A DNA stretch of 64,000 nt from an uncultured Paracoccaceae bacterium (GCA_947501555.1 CANMWG010000002.1:568224-632223), one strand, 5' to 3'; positions 16,561 through 27,296 are shown, counted from the first letter of the stretch. A program made the numbers and translations. The notes: generated from the letters alone by a model not told the origin.

Positions 16561-18750
16561 TTATCCCATGATCTCATTCAGGGTTTGCGACGGGCGCATG
16601 ACGGCCGCTGTTTTGGAGGCATCCGTCTTGTAGTATCCGCCTAGATCAACTTCCGGACCTTGAACCGCGGCCAATTCGGCAAGGATTTTCTTCTCATTGG
16701 CCGCCAAGGCCTCAGCGATAGGCGCAAAATGGTTGGCAAGCTCTGCATCGTCACTTTGCGCGGCCAGTGCTTCTGCCCAGTAACGGGCAAACCAATAGTG
16801 GCTGTCGCGGTTGTCAGGTTCGCCCACTTTGCGCGAGGGTGACCGGGCATTGTCGAGGATGCCTTGTGTCGCCTCATCCACCGCTTGGCCCAGCACACGT
16901 GCCTTTGGATTATTCTTGCTCTCCGCCAAGAATGTCAGGCTTTCGCCCAAGGCGCAGAATTCACCAAGGCTGTCCCAACGCAGGTGGTTTTCTTCGTTCA
17001 ACTGCTGAACATGCTTGGGGGCAGAGCCACCGGCACCGGTTTCAAACAACCCACCGCCGTTCATCAGTTTCACAATTGAAAGCATCTTCGCTGATGTGGC
17101 CAGCTCTAAAATTGGGAACAAGTCGGTCAGATAGTCCCGCAGAACATTCCCTGAAATGGCGATGGTGTTTTCGCCTTTGGTGATGGTTTCAAGCGACGCC
17201 CGTGTTGCTGCACGTGGGGCCATGATTTCAAATTTGTCGGCGACACCCTTGGCCTCAAGAATCGGTTTGACGTAGGCGATCAGTTCCGCGTCATGCGCAC
17301 GATCAGCATCCAGCCAGAAAATCGCGCGGCAGCCCTCGGCCTTTTGCCGTGCGATGGCAAGGTTCACCCAGTCTTCAATGGGCGCTTTACGGGTTGAGGC
17401 AGAACGCCAGATGTCACCCGCTTCGACGGTATGTTCGTGCAGGACGGTGCCGTCATCCAAAATCATCTTCACGGTGCCCGCCTCAGGCACCTCAAACGTG
17501 GTCGGGTGCGAGCCGTATTCCTCGGCCTTTTGTGCCATCAGACCAATGTTTTGAACGGTCCCGGCAGTAGCGGGGTTCAATTTACCGTTTTCCTTGAAGA
17601 AATTGATCGTCTCATCATAGATCGGGGCATAGGAATTATCGGGGATGACGCAGTTTGTGTCCGCCTCTTTCCCGTCTGGGCCCCAACCCTTGCCGCCAGC
17701 CCGGATCAACGCGGGCATCGAGGCATCGATGATCACGTCAGACGACACATGCAGGTTGGTCACGCCTTTGTCGCTGTCCACCATATACATTGGCGGGCGG
17801 TCCGCCATGCAGGCATCGATATCGGCCGTGATCTCTGCATTGTCTTTCACCCGTGCCAACAGGTCACCAAGGCCGGAATTGGGGTTCACACCCAGATCAG
17901 CCATTGCGGCACCATGCTTTTCAAAGACAGGTGCCAGAAATGCTTTGACCCCGTGCCCAAAGATAATCGGGTCAGAGACCTTCATCATTGTCGCCTTCAG
18001 GTGCAGCGAAAACAGGATGCCTTGCGACTTTGTCTTTTCAATCTCGGCCGCCAGAAAATCTTTCAAAGCTGCAACGCTCATGAAGGTCGCATCCACAACT
18101 GTCCCGGCGGGGTAGGCGATCCCTTCTTTCAGAACCGTCTCACCGGCAGTTGTTTCAAGCACGATCTTGGCGACGGCATCTTTGGTTAATGTGGCAGAGA
18201 CCTCGTTTGAGACGAAATCCTTGCCAGCCATGGACGACACATGGGTCTTGCTGTCTGCGGACCAGTCACCCATCCGATGCGGGTTCTTCTGGGCGAAGTT
18301 TTTCACGGCCTTGGCCGCACGCCGGTCTGAGTTGCCTTCGCGCAGAACCGGGTTCACGGCAGACCCTTTGATCGCGTCGTATCTGGCGCGCACCGCCTTG
18401 TCGGCATCGGTTTCCGGCGCTTCGGGATAGTCAGGCAAGGCAAAACCTTTGCTTTGCAGTTCCTTGATCGCAGCAACCAGCTGCGGAACAGAGGCCGAGA
18501 TGTTCGGCAGTTTGATCACATTTGCCTCTGGTGTCTTCACCAGCTCGCCAAGCTCAGCCAGATCGTCCGACTGGCGCTGCTCTTCGTTGAGGTATTCGGG
18601 GAAGGTCGCCAGAATACGCCCGGCCAAACTGATGTCCTTGGTGCCGACACTGACACCAGCTGCAGCAGCGAATTTCTGGATGATTGGCAGAAAAGAGGCG
18701 GAGGCCAGCTCAGGCGCTTCGTCTACCTTGGTATAAATGATGTCGGTCAT
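16561..18750 (-). CDS. icd: Isocitrate dehydrogenase, NADP-dependent, monomeric type
   Basis: A 729-residue enzyme of the TCA cycle that converts isocitrate to 2-oxoglutarate with NADPH formation. The length (about 740) and sequence fit the monomeric IDH-II family rather than the usual dimeric enzyme of about 400-420 residues. Recognisable blocks include [27 protein letters not shown] (substrate loop), [13 protein letters not shown], and [20 protein letters not shown]. It is monocistronic, with a terminator near the 3' end. Many Rhodobacterales carry this form. Confidence 0.97.
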   Translation of the reverse strand: MTDIIYTKVDEAPELASASFLPIIQKFAAAAGVSVGTKDISLAGRILATFPEYLNEEQRQSDDLAELGELVKTPEANVIKLPNISASVPQLVAAIKELQSKGFALPDYPEAPETDADKAVRARYDAIKGSAVNPVLREGNSDRRAAKAVKNFAQKNPHRMGDWSADSKTHVSSMAGKDFVSNEVSATLTKDAVAKIVLETTAGETVLKEGIAYPAGTVVDATFMSVAALKDFLAAEIEKTKSQGILFSLHLKATMMKVSDPIIFGHGVKAFLAPVFEKHGAAMADLGVNPNSGLGDLLARVKDNAEITADIDACMADRPPMYMVDSDKGVTNLHVSSDVIIDASMPALIRAGGKGWGPDGKEADTNCVIPDNSYAPIYDETINFFKENGKLNPATAGTVQNIGLMAQKAEEYGSHPTTFEVPEAGTVKMILDDGTVLHEHTVEAGDIWRSASTRKAPIEDWVNLAIARQKAEGCRAIFWLDADRAHDAELIAYVKPILEAKGVADKFEIMAPRAATRASLETITKGENTIAISGNVLRDYLTDLFPILELATSAKMLSIVKLMNGGGLFETGAGGSAPKHVQQLNEENHLRWDSLGEFCALGESLTFLAESKNNPKARVLGQAVDEATQGILDNARSPSRKVGEPDNRDSHYWFARYWAEALAAQSDDAELANHFAPIAEALAANEKKILAELAAVQGPEVDLGGYYKTDASKTAAVMRPSQTLNEIMG

Positions 18751-19093
18751 GTGACCCTCCCAAAAGCTAAAGTTAGGGTCTCATAACCCATGGTTTTGGA
18801 AACGTCGACAGTATACCGTCGCATACTCATCGGCCCCATCAGGCGCGATCAACGTTGGGCGGGCAACGGAGGCACTGCAGATTGTCAAAGTTAAACGACG
18901 GCAAAAATCCGCTCTTGGAAACGGCAACAATCCGCAGAAACTCGCAGGGTCACGTGAGGTCAGAAAAAGCCTTTCCCTAAGGCTCAATCGTGAACGATTA
19001 CGGTTTTGGTTGGATCAAAAAGATCTGCTCAGAATTTCGGTATAACGTCGGGTTTGGCTCAGCATTCCAAATCGCGACAATTGGGAGCGGAAG
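18751..19093. other. Divergent promoter region icd / G8 protein
   Basis: A 343-base region between divergent genes. It ends with GGGAGCGGAAG directly before the G8-protein start. I looked for a signal-peptide-coding extension of the downstream gene and found none, and no other gene. Confidence 0.4.
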
Positions 19094-22000
19094 ATGGACG
19101 AGACGGAAATGGACATGGAGATGTCCGAGATGGTGATTGAAGACAACAATGCTTACCTCATGGCGATGGGGACAGGCAGCCGTATCGAAATCCATGCTGC
19201 CGATGCCGAAAAAGAAAGCTGGACCGAGCTGAGTGCGACCGCGGATGCAGGAACCAGTGAACTGGTATTGGCAGACAACACAGGTTGGGAAGTTGGCGAT
19301 AAGATCGCGATTACCTCGACCGAAATCGACTGGGAGCAGTCCGAAGAATTCACGATTCTCGCAATCTCCGACGACGGCCAAACGATCACGCTAGATGGCG
19401 ATCTCGAGTACACCCACCGTGGAGAAGTTCTGGAATATAACAACGGAAAAGACCCATCTGACCCGGACTACCTCGAATGGGAAGTCGAGGTGCAAGCCGA
19501 AGTGTCCCTTCTGTCCCGCAATGTTACCATTCAAGGCGATGCGGATAGTGTCGAAGACGGCTTCGGCGGCCACACGATGGTCATGAATGGCGCCGAACAG
19601 CACATTCAGGGGGCTGAGTTCTTTCAGATGGGCCAGTCCGGTATTCTGGGCCGCTACCCAATGCACTTCCACTTGCTAGGCGATGACGGCGAAGGCCAGT
19701 ATATTGAGAACGTCTCGGTTCACGCGAGCTATCAGAAAGGCATCACGATCCACGGCACAAACAACGTGCGCGTTGAGGATACAGTGATCTACGACCACTT
19801 TGGTCACGGCATATTCTTTGAAGATGGCACCGAAACGGGCAACCTGATTCTGGGCAATCTGGTGTTTGACACGAAAGTTGCTTCTGACGGCGAAGGGTCG
19901 ATACCGACCGACGAGACAAAAGTATCAAGCTTTTGGATCGAAAACCCCGATAACGTCTTCATCGGCAACCATGCTGCGGGATCCGAAGCCCACGGCTATT
20001 GGATATTCCAGCCTGATGGCACCTCTGTCAGCGACATCATTTTCCAAGATAATGTCGCGCATTCCACAGCCATTCATTCGCTGGGGATATCGGGGTTTAT
20101 CCAGTCGAATTTGAACTTCCGCGAAAGCCAATTTGATGCCGATTATGCGGTGATCAAGGATTTTACAGCCTGGGAATCAGGCTCAAGCGTTTGGGCACAT
20201 TCCACAAATGTCATCTATGACGGGCTGGAGCTGTATGACGCCGACCTGTTCACCATGGGCGAAAACACCTTCCTTGATATGCTAATCGTGAACGAAGACC
20301 GTTTGGATCAGATCGATATCCATCCGGCTGCCCAAGGGGCGATCACGTTTTACCGGCGCGAGGGCGGCAACGAAATCGACGGCCTGCATCTTGAAGGCTT
20401 TGAAGGTGTGCAGATCGACACTGTTGGTTCAGATTTGTTGCAGCAACCGCATGTCATTGTGAATTTTACAGACGATCTGGACTCCATCCTGCCCCATATT
20501 GACCAGACACGGGCGAATACGGGCAACGGTCACAAGTTCCTGGACATTGACGGATCGCTGACCGGCTTTGTTGGTGGTGTCCTGGTTCCCAACGGCAACA
20601 GCGATACAGAATGGCTGCAGGTACCCATCGGAACCGAATATCAGGGCGTTCCCCTTGAAAGCTTCATTTCCGAGACGAACATCGGCACCCTGACCATCTC
20701 GGACGGCGATGACGATTCCTCTGAAATCACCATTTCGCGCAACGACGGGCTAAGCGGTGTGCTGGACGACAATGACCTTGGCTCTGTCATCCACCAACCT
20801 GTCGCCGATACCCAAGACTATGCGTTCTTGATTGAATTCCCCGAAGACAAAACCGATCTCAACTTTGCGCTGCGCGATCTGCGCGAAGGTGACAGCGCGA
20901 TCTACGAAGTGGCAAATGTCGCCTCGGTCGGCGGCATCACCGGTGCTGTTGAGGCCAGCAGCTTTGATGAGATGGTGCGCCTTGACCAGTCCAGCTATAT
21001 TCTGACTGGCGACACATTGGTCTTGCGTCTGGTCGGTGGTGAGCCGGTTGTTGATCCGGAACGCGCCATTGAGGATCCGGCGCAGGATTACCGGGCCGAA
21101 GCGATCGTCGACATCACGGGGATCGTCCAACCCAACAACCCGACGGCATATGGTGACGCCGCTTTCACAGCTGATTTGCTGAGCGCTATCGAAGACCAAC
21201 CTGATCGGGCCGAGCATGGTGAAACCGAGGTTGGTGAAGCATCCCTGCCCCGGACGGATGAGGGTTTTGAGCTTGATCCATACGAATCCACCTCTGACAC
21301 CACTGTCGTCACTGACAGTATGGCCCGCTGGTCAGAAGGCTCCACTTGGGGCGATGCGGATGCGCCCAGTGCTGACGATATCGTCGTGATTGGACCCGGC
21401 GAGACCGTTGTTCTGGACGCCTCAACCACTGTCAAAGGCATCATTGTCAATGGTGGTGAGTTGATCATCGAAGATGGCGACGATCTAACCATTGATCTTG
21501 CGACGGACTACCTGCTGGTGATCAATGGTGGCTTGTTCCAGGCGGGCACTGAAACGGATTTGCTAGACACTGATTTTACCCTGACCTTGGAAGGCGACGA
21601 CCCCGACTTCGATCTGGAAGTGACCGAAATCCTGATGGGAAATGTCGAAAACACAGTCTTTGCAGAGACCCCAGAGCCGAGCGAAGAACCGGTAGAGGAA
21701 CCCGTTGAAGAACCAGTAGAAGAGCCTGTCGAAGAACCCGTTGCACAGGCCACAGGCATTCAGGTCGACACTGTGAGTGTGGAACAGCCGGACTCCGATA
21801 CGTGGTTCACGGTGGAATTTGACAGCCCCATTGAAGACGCGGTTGTAATCATGGGACCGGTGGAAGACGAAGGCGGGAACCCGGCAATGACCCGCGTGCG
21901 CAACGTGACCGAAACAGGTTTTGAATTCCAGATCGACGAATGGGATTATTTGGACGGCTATCACATCGAGGCCGCCGTGACCTGGATGGCCGCAAGCGTC

Positions 22001-22531
22001 GGTGACTACGAAATGAGCGACGGACGCCGGGTGTCATTCGGTTCAACAACGGCGGAAGATGAAGACATCGCCAGCGTCACTCTGAACGGGTTCGATGATG
22101 GGCCCATCGTGGTCACGCAGGTCGGTGGTGCGGGCGCAGATGCGGTGACCACCCGCGTCTCTGATGTCACATCTGACGGGTTTGACGTTCGGCTGCAGGA
22201 AGAAGAAGCCGCCGACGGTATGCACGTGGCCGAGACCGTCTACTGGATGGCCATCGAAGAAGGTGAGGGCGAATTGAGCGCCTTTGAATTCACCGGTGTT
22301 GATCACAACATGACTGACTTGGAGGTCGAACTGCCCGCGCATATTCTTGCGGACATGCAAACTTTCAACGGAAACAACACCGCAGCGCTGCGCTATGGCG
22401 AAACTGCCGACGGAACCCTTTCACTTCAGGTTCAAGAGGAACAGTCAGCCGATAGTGAAACCTGGCACATTGCCGAAACGATCGGCGCAATCCATACCGA
22501 TGAAAGCTTTATCACGCTGGCGATGGCTTGA
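19094..22531 (+). CDS. Large beta-helix / G8-domain surface protein with lectin-like C terminus
   Basis: An acidic protein of 1145 residues. It opens abruptly with a Met/Glu-rich stretch, then TSELVLADNTGWEVGDKIAI, the segment that follows the G8 domain in CEMIP-like proteins. Residues about 150-430 form a right-handed parallel beta-helix (HASYQKGITIHGTNNVRVED, IYDHFGHGIFFEDG). A G8 domain follows at about 743-845 (ARWSEGSTWGDADAPSADDI, then two-strand hydrophobic repeats). Next come five EEPV repeats (864-883) and two related modules at about 888-1000 and 1010-1095 that look like H-type-lectin folds (VRNVTETGFEFQIDE and VSDVTSDGFDVRLQE). There is no signal peptide, so type I secretion or an annotation-missed start is possible. 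A polysaccharide-binding or cleaving role is inferred. Confidence 0.75.
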   Translation: MDETEMDMEMSEMVIEDNNAYLMAMGTGSRIEIHAADAEKESWTELSATADAGTSELVLADNTGWEVGDKIAITSTEIDWEQSEEFTILAISDDGQTITLDGDLEYTHRGEVLEYNNGKDPSDPDYLEWEVEVQAEVSLLSRNVTIQGDADSVEDGFGGHTMVMNGAEQHIQGAEFFQMGQSGILGRYPMHFHLLGDDGEGQYIENVSVHASYQKGITIHGTNNVRVEDTVIYDHFGHGIFFEDGTETGNLILGNLVFDTKVASDGEGSIPTDETKVSSFWIENPDNVFIGNHAAGSEAHGYWIFQPDGTSVSDIIFQDNVAHSTAIHSLGISGFIQSNLNFRESQFDADYAVIKDFTAWESGSSVWAHSTNVIYDGLELYDADLFTMGENTFLDMLIVNEDRLDQIDIHPAAQGAITFYRREGGNEIDGLHLEGFEGVQIDTVGSDLLQQPHVIVNFTDDLDSILPHIDQTRANTGNGHKFLDIDGSLTGFVGGVLVPNGNSDTEWLQVPIGTEYQGVPLESFISETNIGTLTISDGDDDSSEITISRNDGLSGVLDDNDLGSVIHQPVADTQDYAFLIEFPEDKTDLNFALRDLREGDSAIYEVANVASVGGITGAVEASSFDEMVRLDQSSYILTGDTLVLRLVGGEPVVDPERAIEDPAQDYRAEAIVDITGIVQPNNPTAYGDAAFTADLLSAIEDQPDRAEHGETEVGEASLPRTDEGFELDPYESTSDTTVVTDSMARWSEGSTWGDADAPSADDIVVIGPGETVVLDASTTVKGIIVNGGELIIEDGDDLTIDLATDYLLVINGGLFQAGTETDLLDTDFTLTLEGDDPDFDLEVTEILMGNVENTVFAETPEPSEEPVEEPVEEPVEEPVEEPVAQATGIQVDTVSVEQPDSDTWFTVEFDSPIEDAVVIMGPVEDEGGNPAMTRVRNVTETGFEFQIDEWDYLDGYHIEAAVTWMAASVGDYEMSDGRRVSFGSTTAEDEDIASVTLNGFDDGPIVVTQVGGAGADAVTTRVSDVTSDGFDVRLQEEEAADGMHVAETVYWMAIEEGEGELSAFEFTGVDHNMTDLEVELPAHILADMQTFNGNNTAALRYGETADGTLSLQVQEEQSADSETWHIAETIGAIHTDESFITLAMA
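21683..21742 (+). repeat. Five 12-base repeats encoding EEPV
   Basis: Five consecutive units encode Glu-Glu-Pro-Val. Third codon positions vary in almost every unit (CCG/CCC/CCA/CCT for Pro, GTA/GTT/GTC for Val), so the array is old and kept at protein level rather than fresh slippage. It forms an extended acidic linker between the G8 and lectin-like regions. Confidence 0.9.
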
Positions 22532-22538
22532 TAGAGGA

Positions 22539-22571
22539 GCGCAGCCGCCTCATCGAAACAAGCGGCTGCGC
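22539..22571 (+). terminator. Perfect 10-base stem-loop after the G8-protein gene
   Basis: GCGCAGCCGC (22539-22548) and GCGGCTGCGC (22562-22571) with a 13-base loop, eight bases past the stop. No T-tract follows, so termination strength is uncertain. Confidence 0.6.
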
Positions 22572-22762
22572 GTAAAGGGCAAGTACAATCAGCGCTACGC
22601 AACCCTGATGAGGGGCGCGTATCCGCTTAAATTGAAGGCGTGTGATTACTTTTCGGGCGGCCCGCTCAGATCGCGGCACCAGCGGGTGTCTTGATTGAAT
22701 TTAATTGACCGTTTGATAAATTCTCCCAACAGTGCGGATGTCTAACAGCAGGAATTATCGCC

Positions 22763-23770
22763 ATGTCACACGCATTACGCCCCACCCGCCGTCACTTCAT
22801 GATCACAACCGCCGCATCTGCGCTGCTGACCAGCGCGACCCGCGCCTTGGCGGCGGATCCGATCAAGACCGCCGGGATTTATACCGTCCCTGTCGAACAA
22901 CAATGGGTCAGCCGCATTCACATCGCAGCGCTTGCAGCGCAGGACCGTGGTGATATCGCCTATACCTATTCCGAGAACGTCAGCAACACCGACTATGCCC
23001 GCGTCATCCGCGAATATGCGGAAGCGGGCAATACGCTGATCATCGGTGAGGTATTTGGCGCCGAACAAGAGGCCCGCGAAGTCGCTGCCGATTATCCCGA
23101 TGTGGCCTTCCTGATGGGATCCAGCTTTAAAGAAGATCCCGCCCTGCCGAACTTTGCCGTCTTTGACAACTACATCCAGGACGCGGCCTATCTGTCCGGC
23201 ATCATCGCAGGTGCTATGACCGAGACGAACAATATCGGCATGGTTGGCGGCTTCCCGATCCCCGAAGTGAACCGTTTGATGCATGCCTTCATGGCCGGTG
23301 CGCAGGAAATGAACCCCGATATCGCCTTTCAGGTCAGCTTTATCGGCAGCTGGTTCGATCCGCCCAAGGCCAAGGAAACCGCCTTTGCCATGATCGAAAA
23401 TGGCGCTGATATCCTTTATGCTGAACGTTTCGGTGTGTCGGACGCTGCCAAGGAACAGGGCATTCTGGCCATCGGCAATGTCATCGACACGCAACCAGAA
23501 TATCCCGACACGGTAGTGGCCTCTGCGATTTGGCATTTCGAACCGACGCTGGATAAAGCGATTGCCGAAGTGCAGGCAGGTACCTTTACGGCAGCGGATT
23601 ACGGCATCTATTCTTTCATGAACCAGGGCGGCACCTCTTTGGCACCACTTGGGACGTTCGAAGGGAAGGTTCCGGCCGAGGCCATGGCCTTGGTCGAACA
23701 ACGTACAGCGGAAATCATGTCAGGTGCGTTTACTGTGACCATCAACGATGAGGAACCGACCTCCTCGTGA
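22763..23770 (+). CDS. BMP-family ABC transporter substrate-binding protein
   Basis: A 335-residue periplasmic protein with a twin-arginine signal (PTRRHFMITTAASALL, cleavage near ALAAD). The mature part is a basic-membrane-protein/PnrA-type type I periplasmic binding fold: IAALAAQDRGDIAYTYSENV, VAFLMGSSFKED, NNIGMVGGFPIPEVNRLMHA, and WFDPPKAKETAFAMIENGAD. Known family members bind nucleosides or related ligands. It is first in a five-gene operon; its TGA overlaps the GTG of the ATPase. An AGGA site lies before the ATG. Confidence 0.92.
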   Translation: MSHALRPTRRHFMITTAASALLTSATRALAADPIKTAGIYTVPVEQQWVSRIHIAALAAQDRGDIAYTYSENVSNTDYARVIREYAEAGNTLIIGEVFGAEQEAREVAADYPDVAFLMGSSFKEDPALPNFAVFDNYIQDAAYLSGIIAGAMTETNNIGMVGGFPIPEVNRLMHAFMAGAQEMNPDIAFQVSFIGSWFDPPKAKETAFAMIENGADILYAERFGVSDAAKEQGILAIGNVIDTQPEYPDTVVASAIWHFEPTLDKAIAEVQAGTFTAADYGIYSFMNQGGTSLAPLGTFEGKVPAEAMALVEQRTAEIMSGAFTVTINDEEPTSS

Positions 23771-25308
23771 ACACTACTGCCGTTGAGGCGCTTCGCTTAG
23801 AAGGCATCACCAAACGATTTGGCGCGCTGACCGCAAATGATGCGGTCAGCCTGTCATTGAACAAGGGTGAAGTGGTCGCGCTTCTGGGTGAAAACGGCGC
23901 GGGCAAGACTACATTGATGAACATCCTGTTCGGCCAATACGCAGCCGACAGCGGAACAGTGCATGTCTTTGGCAAGCCTCTGCCATCGGGCAATTCACGC
24001 GCGGCTTTGGATGCTGGCGTTGGCATGGTGCATCAGCATTTCACGCTCGCCGATAATCTGACGGTGCAAGAAAACATCACCCTAGGGGCCGAGCCTTTGC
24101 TGCGTATCCGCGCGGACAGGCAAGGTGCGCGGCAGCGCATTCTGGACTTGTCTGAAAAGTACCACCTGCAGGTATCGCCCGACGCCCGCGTCGGCACGCT
24201 GACCGTGGGCGAGCGGCAACGGGTTGAAATCCTCAAGGCGCTTTACCGCGATGTGCGTATTCTCATCCTAGACGAACCTACGGCCGTACTGACCCCGCAA
24301 GAGGCGGATGACCTTTTTGCGACCTTGCGGCTGGCCATCGCCGACGGGCTATCGATCATCTTTATCTCGCATAAGCTGCATGAGGTCATGGCCATCGCCG
24401 ATCGGGTCGTGGTGTTACGCCATGGAAAAGTCACCGGCGGGGTGGCAACCAAGGACACTGATAAGGCGGCGCTTGCCGCAATGATGATGGGAACCCAAGC
24501 GCAGCCCCCCAAGGTCGCAGCCGCAATGCCGGGTGCGGTTCTTTTGCAGTTGGATCAAGTCTGCACCCCTGATCAAGGCAGCGCACCGGGGCTAAAATCC
24601 GTCTCATTGGCCTTGAAGGCGGGGCAGATCATCGGGTTGGCCGGTGTGTCCGGCAATGGGCAAGCAGCCCTTGCAGATGTAGTTGGTGGCACGGCCAAGC
24701 CGACCGCAGGTACGCTGACGTTGAACGGCGACGACCGGCTGGACTGGACCCCGCGCATCGCCGTGCAATCCGGCATTGCCCGCATCCCCGAGGATCGACA
24801 CAAAACCGGGACAATCGCCGATTTTGACCTGACTGAAAACGCGATCCTCGAACGCTACACTGCCCCCGATTTCAGTAAATCAGGCTGGCTCAACTGGCGG
24901 GCCGCGCGTGACTTCGCCAATGCGATCATCACCAAATATGACGTGCGCTGCCCGGGCCCGGACACGCCGATCCGGTTGTTGTCCGGGGGGAATATGCAAA
25001 AGCTGATCCTCGGGCGCACGCTTGAGGCGGCCCCGCAGGTCATCCTGGCCAATCAACCGGTCAGAGGCCTTGATATTGGTGCCGTACATTACGTGCATAG
25101 CCAGCTTTTAGCGGCCCGCGCACGTGGCGCGGCGGTGTTGCTGATCTCAGAAGATTTGGACGAAGTGATGGCCTTGTCTGACGTCATACATGTCATATCG
25201 GACGGCCGCCTGTCGCCTGGCTTTGCCCGCGGCGAACTGACCCCTGCGCAGCTTGGCCTTTGGATGGCAGGACAAGGTTTTGAAGACGAGATGAAACATG
25301 CGTCTTGA
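23767..25308 (+). CDS. ABC transporter ATP-binding protein (double ATPase, BMP/nucleoside type)
   Basis: A 513-residue protein with two tandem ABC domains, as in sugar and nucleoside importers of the RbsA/NupA type. The first has Walker A GENGAGKT, signature LTVGERQRVEI and Walker B ILILDEPTAVL. The second has a weak Walker A (GVSGNGQAAL), signature LLSGGNMQKLI and VILANQPVRGLD in place of the usual Asp-Glu Walker B, so only the first site is fully canonical; this asymmetry is normal for the family. It starts with GTG overlapping the preceding stop. Confidence 0.94.
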   Translation: MNTTAVEALRLEGITKRFGALTANDAVSLSLNKGEVVALLGENGAGKTTLMNILFGQYAADSGTVHVFGKPLPSGNSRAALDAGVGMVHQHFTLADNLTVQENITLGAEPLLRIRADRQGARQRILDLSEKYHLQVSPDARVGTLTVGERQRVEILKALYRDVRILILDEPTAVLTPQEADDLFATLRLAIADGLSIIFISHKLHEVMAIADRVVVLRHGKVTGGVATKDTDKAALAAMMMGTQAQPPKVAAAMPGAVLLQLDQVCTPDQGSAPGLKSVSLALKAGQIIGLAGVSGNGQAALADVVGGTAKPTAGTLTLNGDDRLDWTPRIAVQSGIARIPEDRHKTGTIADFDLTENAILERYTAPDFSKSGWLNWRAARDFANAIITKYDVRCPGPDTPIRLLSGGNMQKLILGRTLEAAPQVILANQPVRGLDIGAVHYVHSQLLAARARGAAVLLISEDLDEVMALSDVIHVISDGRLSPGFARGELTPAQLGLWMAGQGFEDEMKHAS

Positions 25309-26347
25309 ACCGATTACAGACCCGAGCATTGCACGCAGGCTAGGGTTTCCCTTTGCAGCCCTCTGCACCACGTTTCTAATCGCATCTTTGCTGGCGATGA
25401 TAGCCGGCGGAAACCCATTTTCCGTCCTCGGGTTGATCCTGAAAGGCGCGTTCGGATCGCAGTTTGCCATTCTTGAGACCCTCAACCGCGCCACGCCTTT
25501 GATTTTCACAGGACTTGCCGTCGCTGTCGCCTTTCGGGCGAAGTTCTGGAACATTGGGGCCGAGGCACAGCTTTATGCAGGCGCCTTGCTGACCGTTCTG
25601 TTGGGCACGGGCGCATTGCCATGGCCAAGTGCTGCTTTGCTCCCGGTCTTGGCCGTGGCCGCAATTTTGGCAGGGGCGGTTCTGTTGCTGGGTCCTGCCA
25701 TCCTGAAAACTCGGTTCGGTGTGGATGAAGTCGTGACGACCTTGCTCTTCAACTTTATCTTTCTGCTGTTCATTTCCATGCTGCTAGAAGGCCCGTTGAA
25801 AGACCCCATGGGCATGGGATGGCCCAAATCAGAACGCTTGATCGCCGAGGCCCGCCTGCCCCGCATTGCGGAAGGCCTGCGCCTGCATTGGGGATTTGGA
25901 CTGGCGATCCTGTCGGCGGTTATGATCTGGATCATTCAGACCCGCAGTACCTTGGGGTATGAGATGCGCGCCGTCGGCCTGAACCGCCAAGCTGCTGCCT
26001 TTGCGGGCATCCCGGTGAACCGGGTCTTGCTAAAAACGGCGCTGCTATCGGGCGGATTGGCCGCGCTTGCGGGCTTTTCCGAAGTGGCGGGGGTGAAGGC
26101 GAGCCTGACGCTCGATCTGTCGCCCGGCTATGGGTACACGGGCATCATCGTGGCGATGCTGGCGCTACTCAACCCGCTGGGGGTTGTGGTCGCAGCACTG
26201 TTTGTGGCGGGTATCTTTGTGGGCGCAGACAGCATGAGCCGGGCGGCGGATGTGCCCACCTATTTGGCCGATATGATGCTGGCCATCGCATTGTTGCTGA
26301 TGGTGTTGGCGATCATGCTGACCCGCTTTCGGATCGTGAGGGACTGA
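25298..26347 (+). CDS. ABC transporter permease, BMP/nucleoside type, subunit 1
   Basis: A 349-residue inner-membrane protein with about nine hydrophobic segments and the family loop GYEMRAVGLNRQAAAFAGIPV, which contacts the ATPase, followed by SGGLAALAGFSEVAG. The N terminus is cytoplasmic, followed by the membrane segment AALCTTFLIASLLAMIAGG. It overlaps the ATPase gene by 11 bases. It pairs with the next gene to form the heterodimeric pore, as in YufP/YufQ-type systems. Confidence 0.93.
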   Translation: MRLEPITDPSIARRLGFPFAALCTTFLIASLLAMIAGGNPFSVLGLILKGAFGSQFAILETLNRATPLIFTGLAVAVAFRAKFWNIGAEAQLYAGALLTVLLGTGALPWPSAALLPVLAVAAILAGAVLLLGPAILKTRFGVDEVVTTLLFNFIFLLFISMLLEGPLKDPMGMGWPKSERLIAEARLPRIAEGLRLHWGFGLAILSAVMIWIIQTRSTLGYEMRAVGLNRQAAAFAGIPVNRVLLKTALLSGGLAALAGFSEVAGVKASLTLDLSPGYGYTGIIVAMLALLNPLGVVVAALFVAGIFVGADSMSRAADVPTYLADMMLAIALLLMVLAIMLTRFRIVRD

Positions 26348-26351
26348 CAGC

Positions 26352-27296
26352 ATGGAGATCGTCGAAATCCTGTTCACCGCCAGTTTCTGGGCCGCCGCGA
26401 TCCGCATCGCAAGCCCATTGATCTTTGCCACTCTGGGCGAGGTGATTTGCGAGCGGGTCGGTGTGCTGAATCTCGGCATCGAAGGGATCATGGTTGCGGG
26501 CGCTTTTGCCGGGTGGATGGCGGTCTATTCAGGCACTGGGCTCTGGATAGGCGTCGGCGTGGCCATGGTGGTCGGCATGGTCTTTGGGTTGCTTCATAGC
26601 ACGTTGACCGTTCCCTTCGGCCTGTCACAGCATGTGGTTGGGCTGGGGGTGACGTTGCTTGCGACCTCATCCACCTATTACGCCTATCGGCTGGCGTTGC
26701 CAGAGGTCACGACCCCCCCGAAAATCGACGCCTTCCAGCCGTTGGAAATTCCGTTCCTGTCTGACATCCCAATGCTCGGTGAGGCGCTGTTTTCACAAAC
26801 CCCACTGACTTATCTGGCCTTCATATTGGTCGGGATCGTCAGCTTCGTGCTCTACCGCACGCCACTTGGGCTGGCCGTGCGTGCCGCTGGCGAAAACCCC
26901 AACGCGGTCGCAGCACAAGGCCTTTCTGTCACGGCAATCCGAATGGGTGCGGTGATGGTGGGCAGCGGGTTCATGGCGGTGGGCGGTGCGTTCCTGACTA
27001 TGTCGGCCTTTGACAGTTTTTTCTTTGAGATGGTCAACGGGCGGGGCTGGATTTGCATTGCCTTGGTGGTTTTTGGGTCGTGGCGACCAGGCAAGGCGCT
27101 TCTGGGTGCCGTGTTGTTTGCCGCTTTTGATGCCTTGCAAATTCGGGTGCAACAGACCAGTTTCGGCACCCTTGTGCCCTATCAGATTTTCCTGATGGTG
27201 CCCTATATCTTGTCTATTCTGGCGCTTGTGATCATGTCACGCCGGGCCGAAGTCCCTGCTGCGCTAATGGTCCCATTCAACAAAGGAGAACGCTGA
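26352..27296 (+). CDS. ABC transporter permease, BMP/nucleoside type, subunit 2
   Basis: A 314-residue multi-spanning protein with the conserved start TLGEVICERVGVLNLGIEGIM and the coupling loop GLAVRAAGENPNAVAAQGLS. Then FVFGSWRPGKALLGA-type segments near the C terminus are typical of the second permease of nucleoside importers. It lies four bases after subunit 1, and its stop overlaps the start of the amidohydrolase gene (TGATG). Substrate class is inferred from the family and from the deaminase-like neighbour. Confidence 0.94.
   Translation: MEIVEILFTASFWAAAIRIASPLIFATLGEVICERVGVLNLGIEGIMVAGAFAGWMAVYSGTGLWIGVGVAMVVGMVFGLLHSTLTVPFGLSQHVVGLGVTLLATSSTYYAYRLALPEVTTPPKIDAFQPLEIPFLSDIPMLGEALFSQTPLTYLAFILVGIVSFVLYRTPLGLAVRAAGENPNAVAAQGLSVTAIRMGAVMVGSGFMAVGGAFLTMSAFDSFFFEMVNGRGWICIALVVFGSWRPGKALLGAVLFAAFDALQIRVQQTSFGTLVPYQIFLMVPYILSILALVIMSRRAEVPAALMVPFNKGER

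Noticed and set aside
22572..22762. Riboswitch upstream of the BMP importer operon
   Set aside because: The AT-rich segment shows no purine- or guanidine-type conserved core that I could align; plain promoter sequence is the simpler reading.
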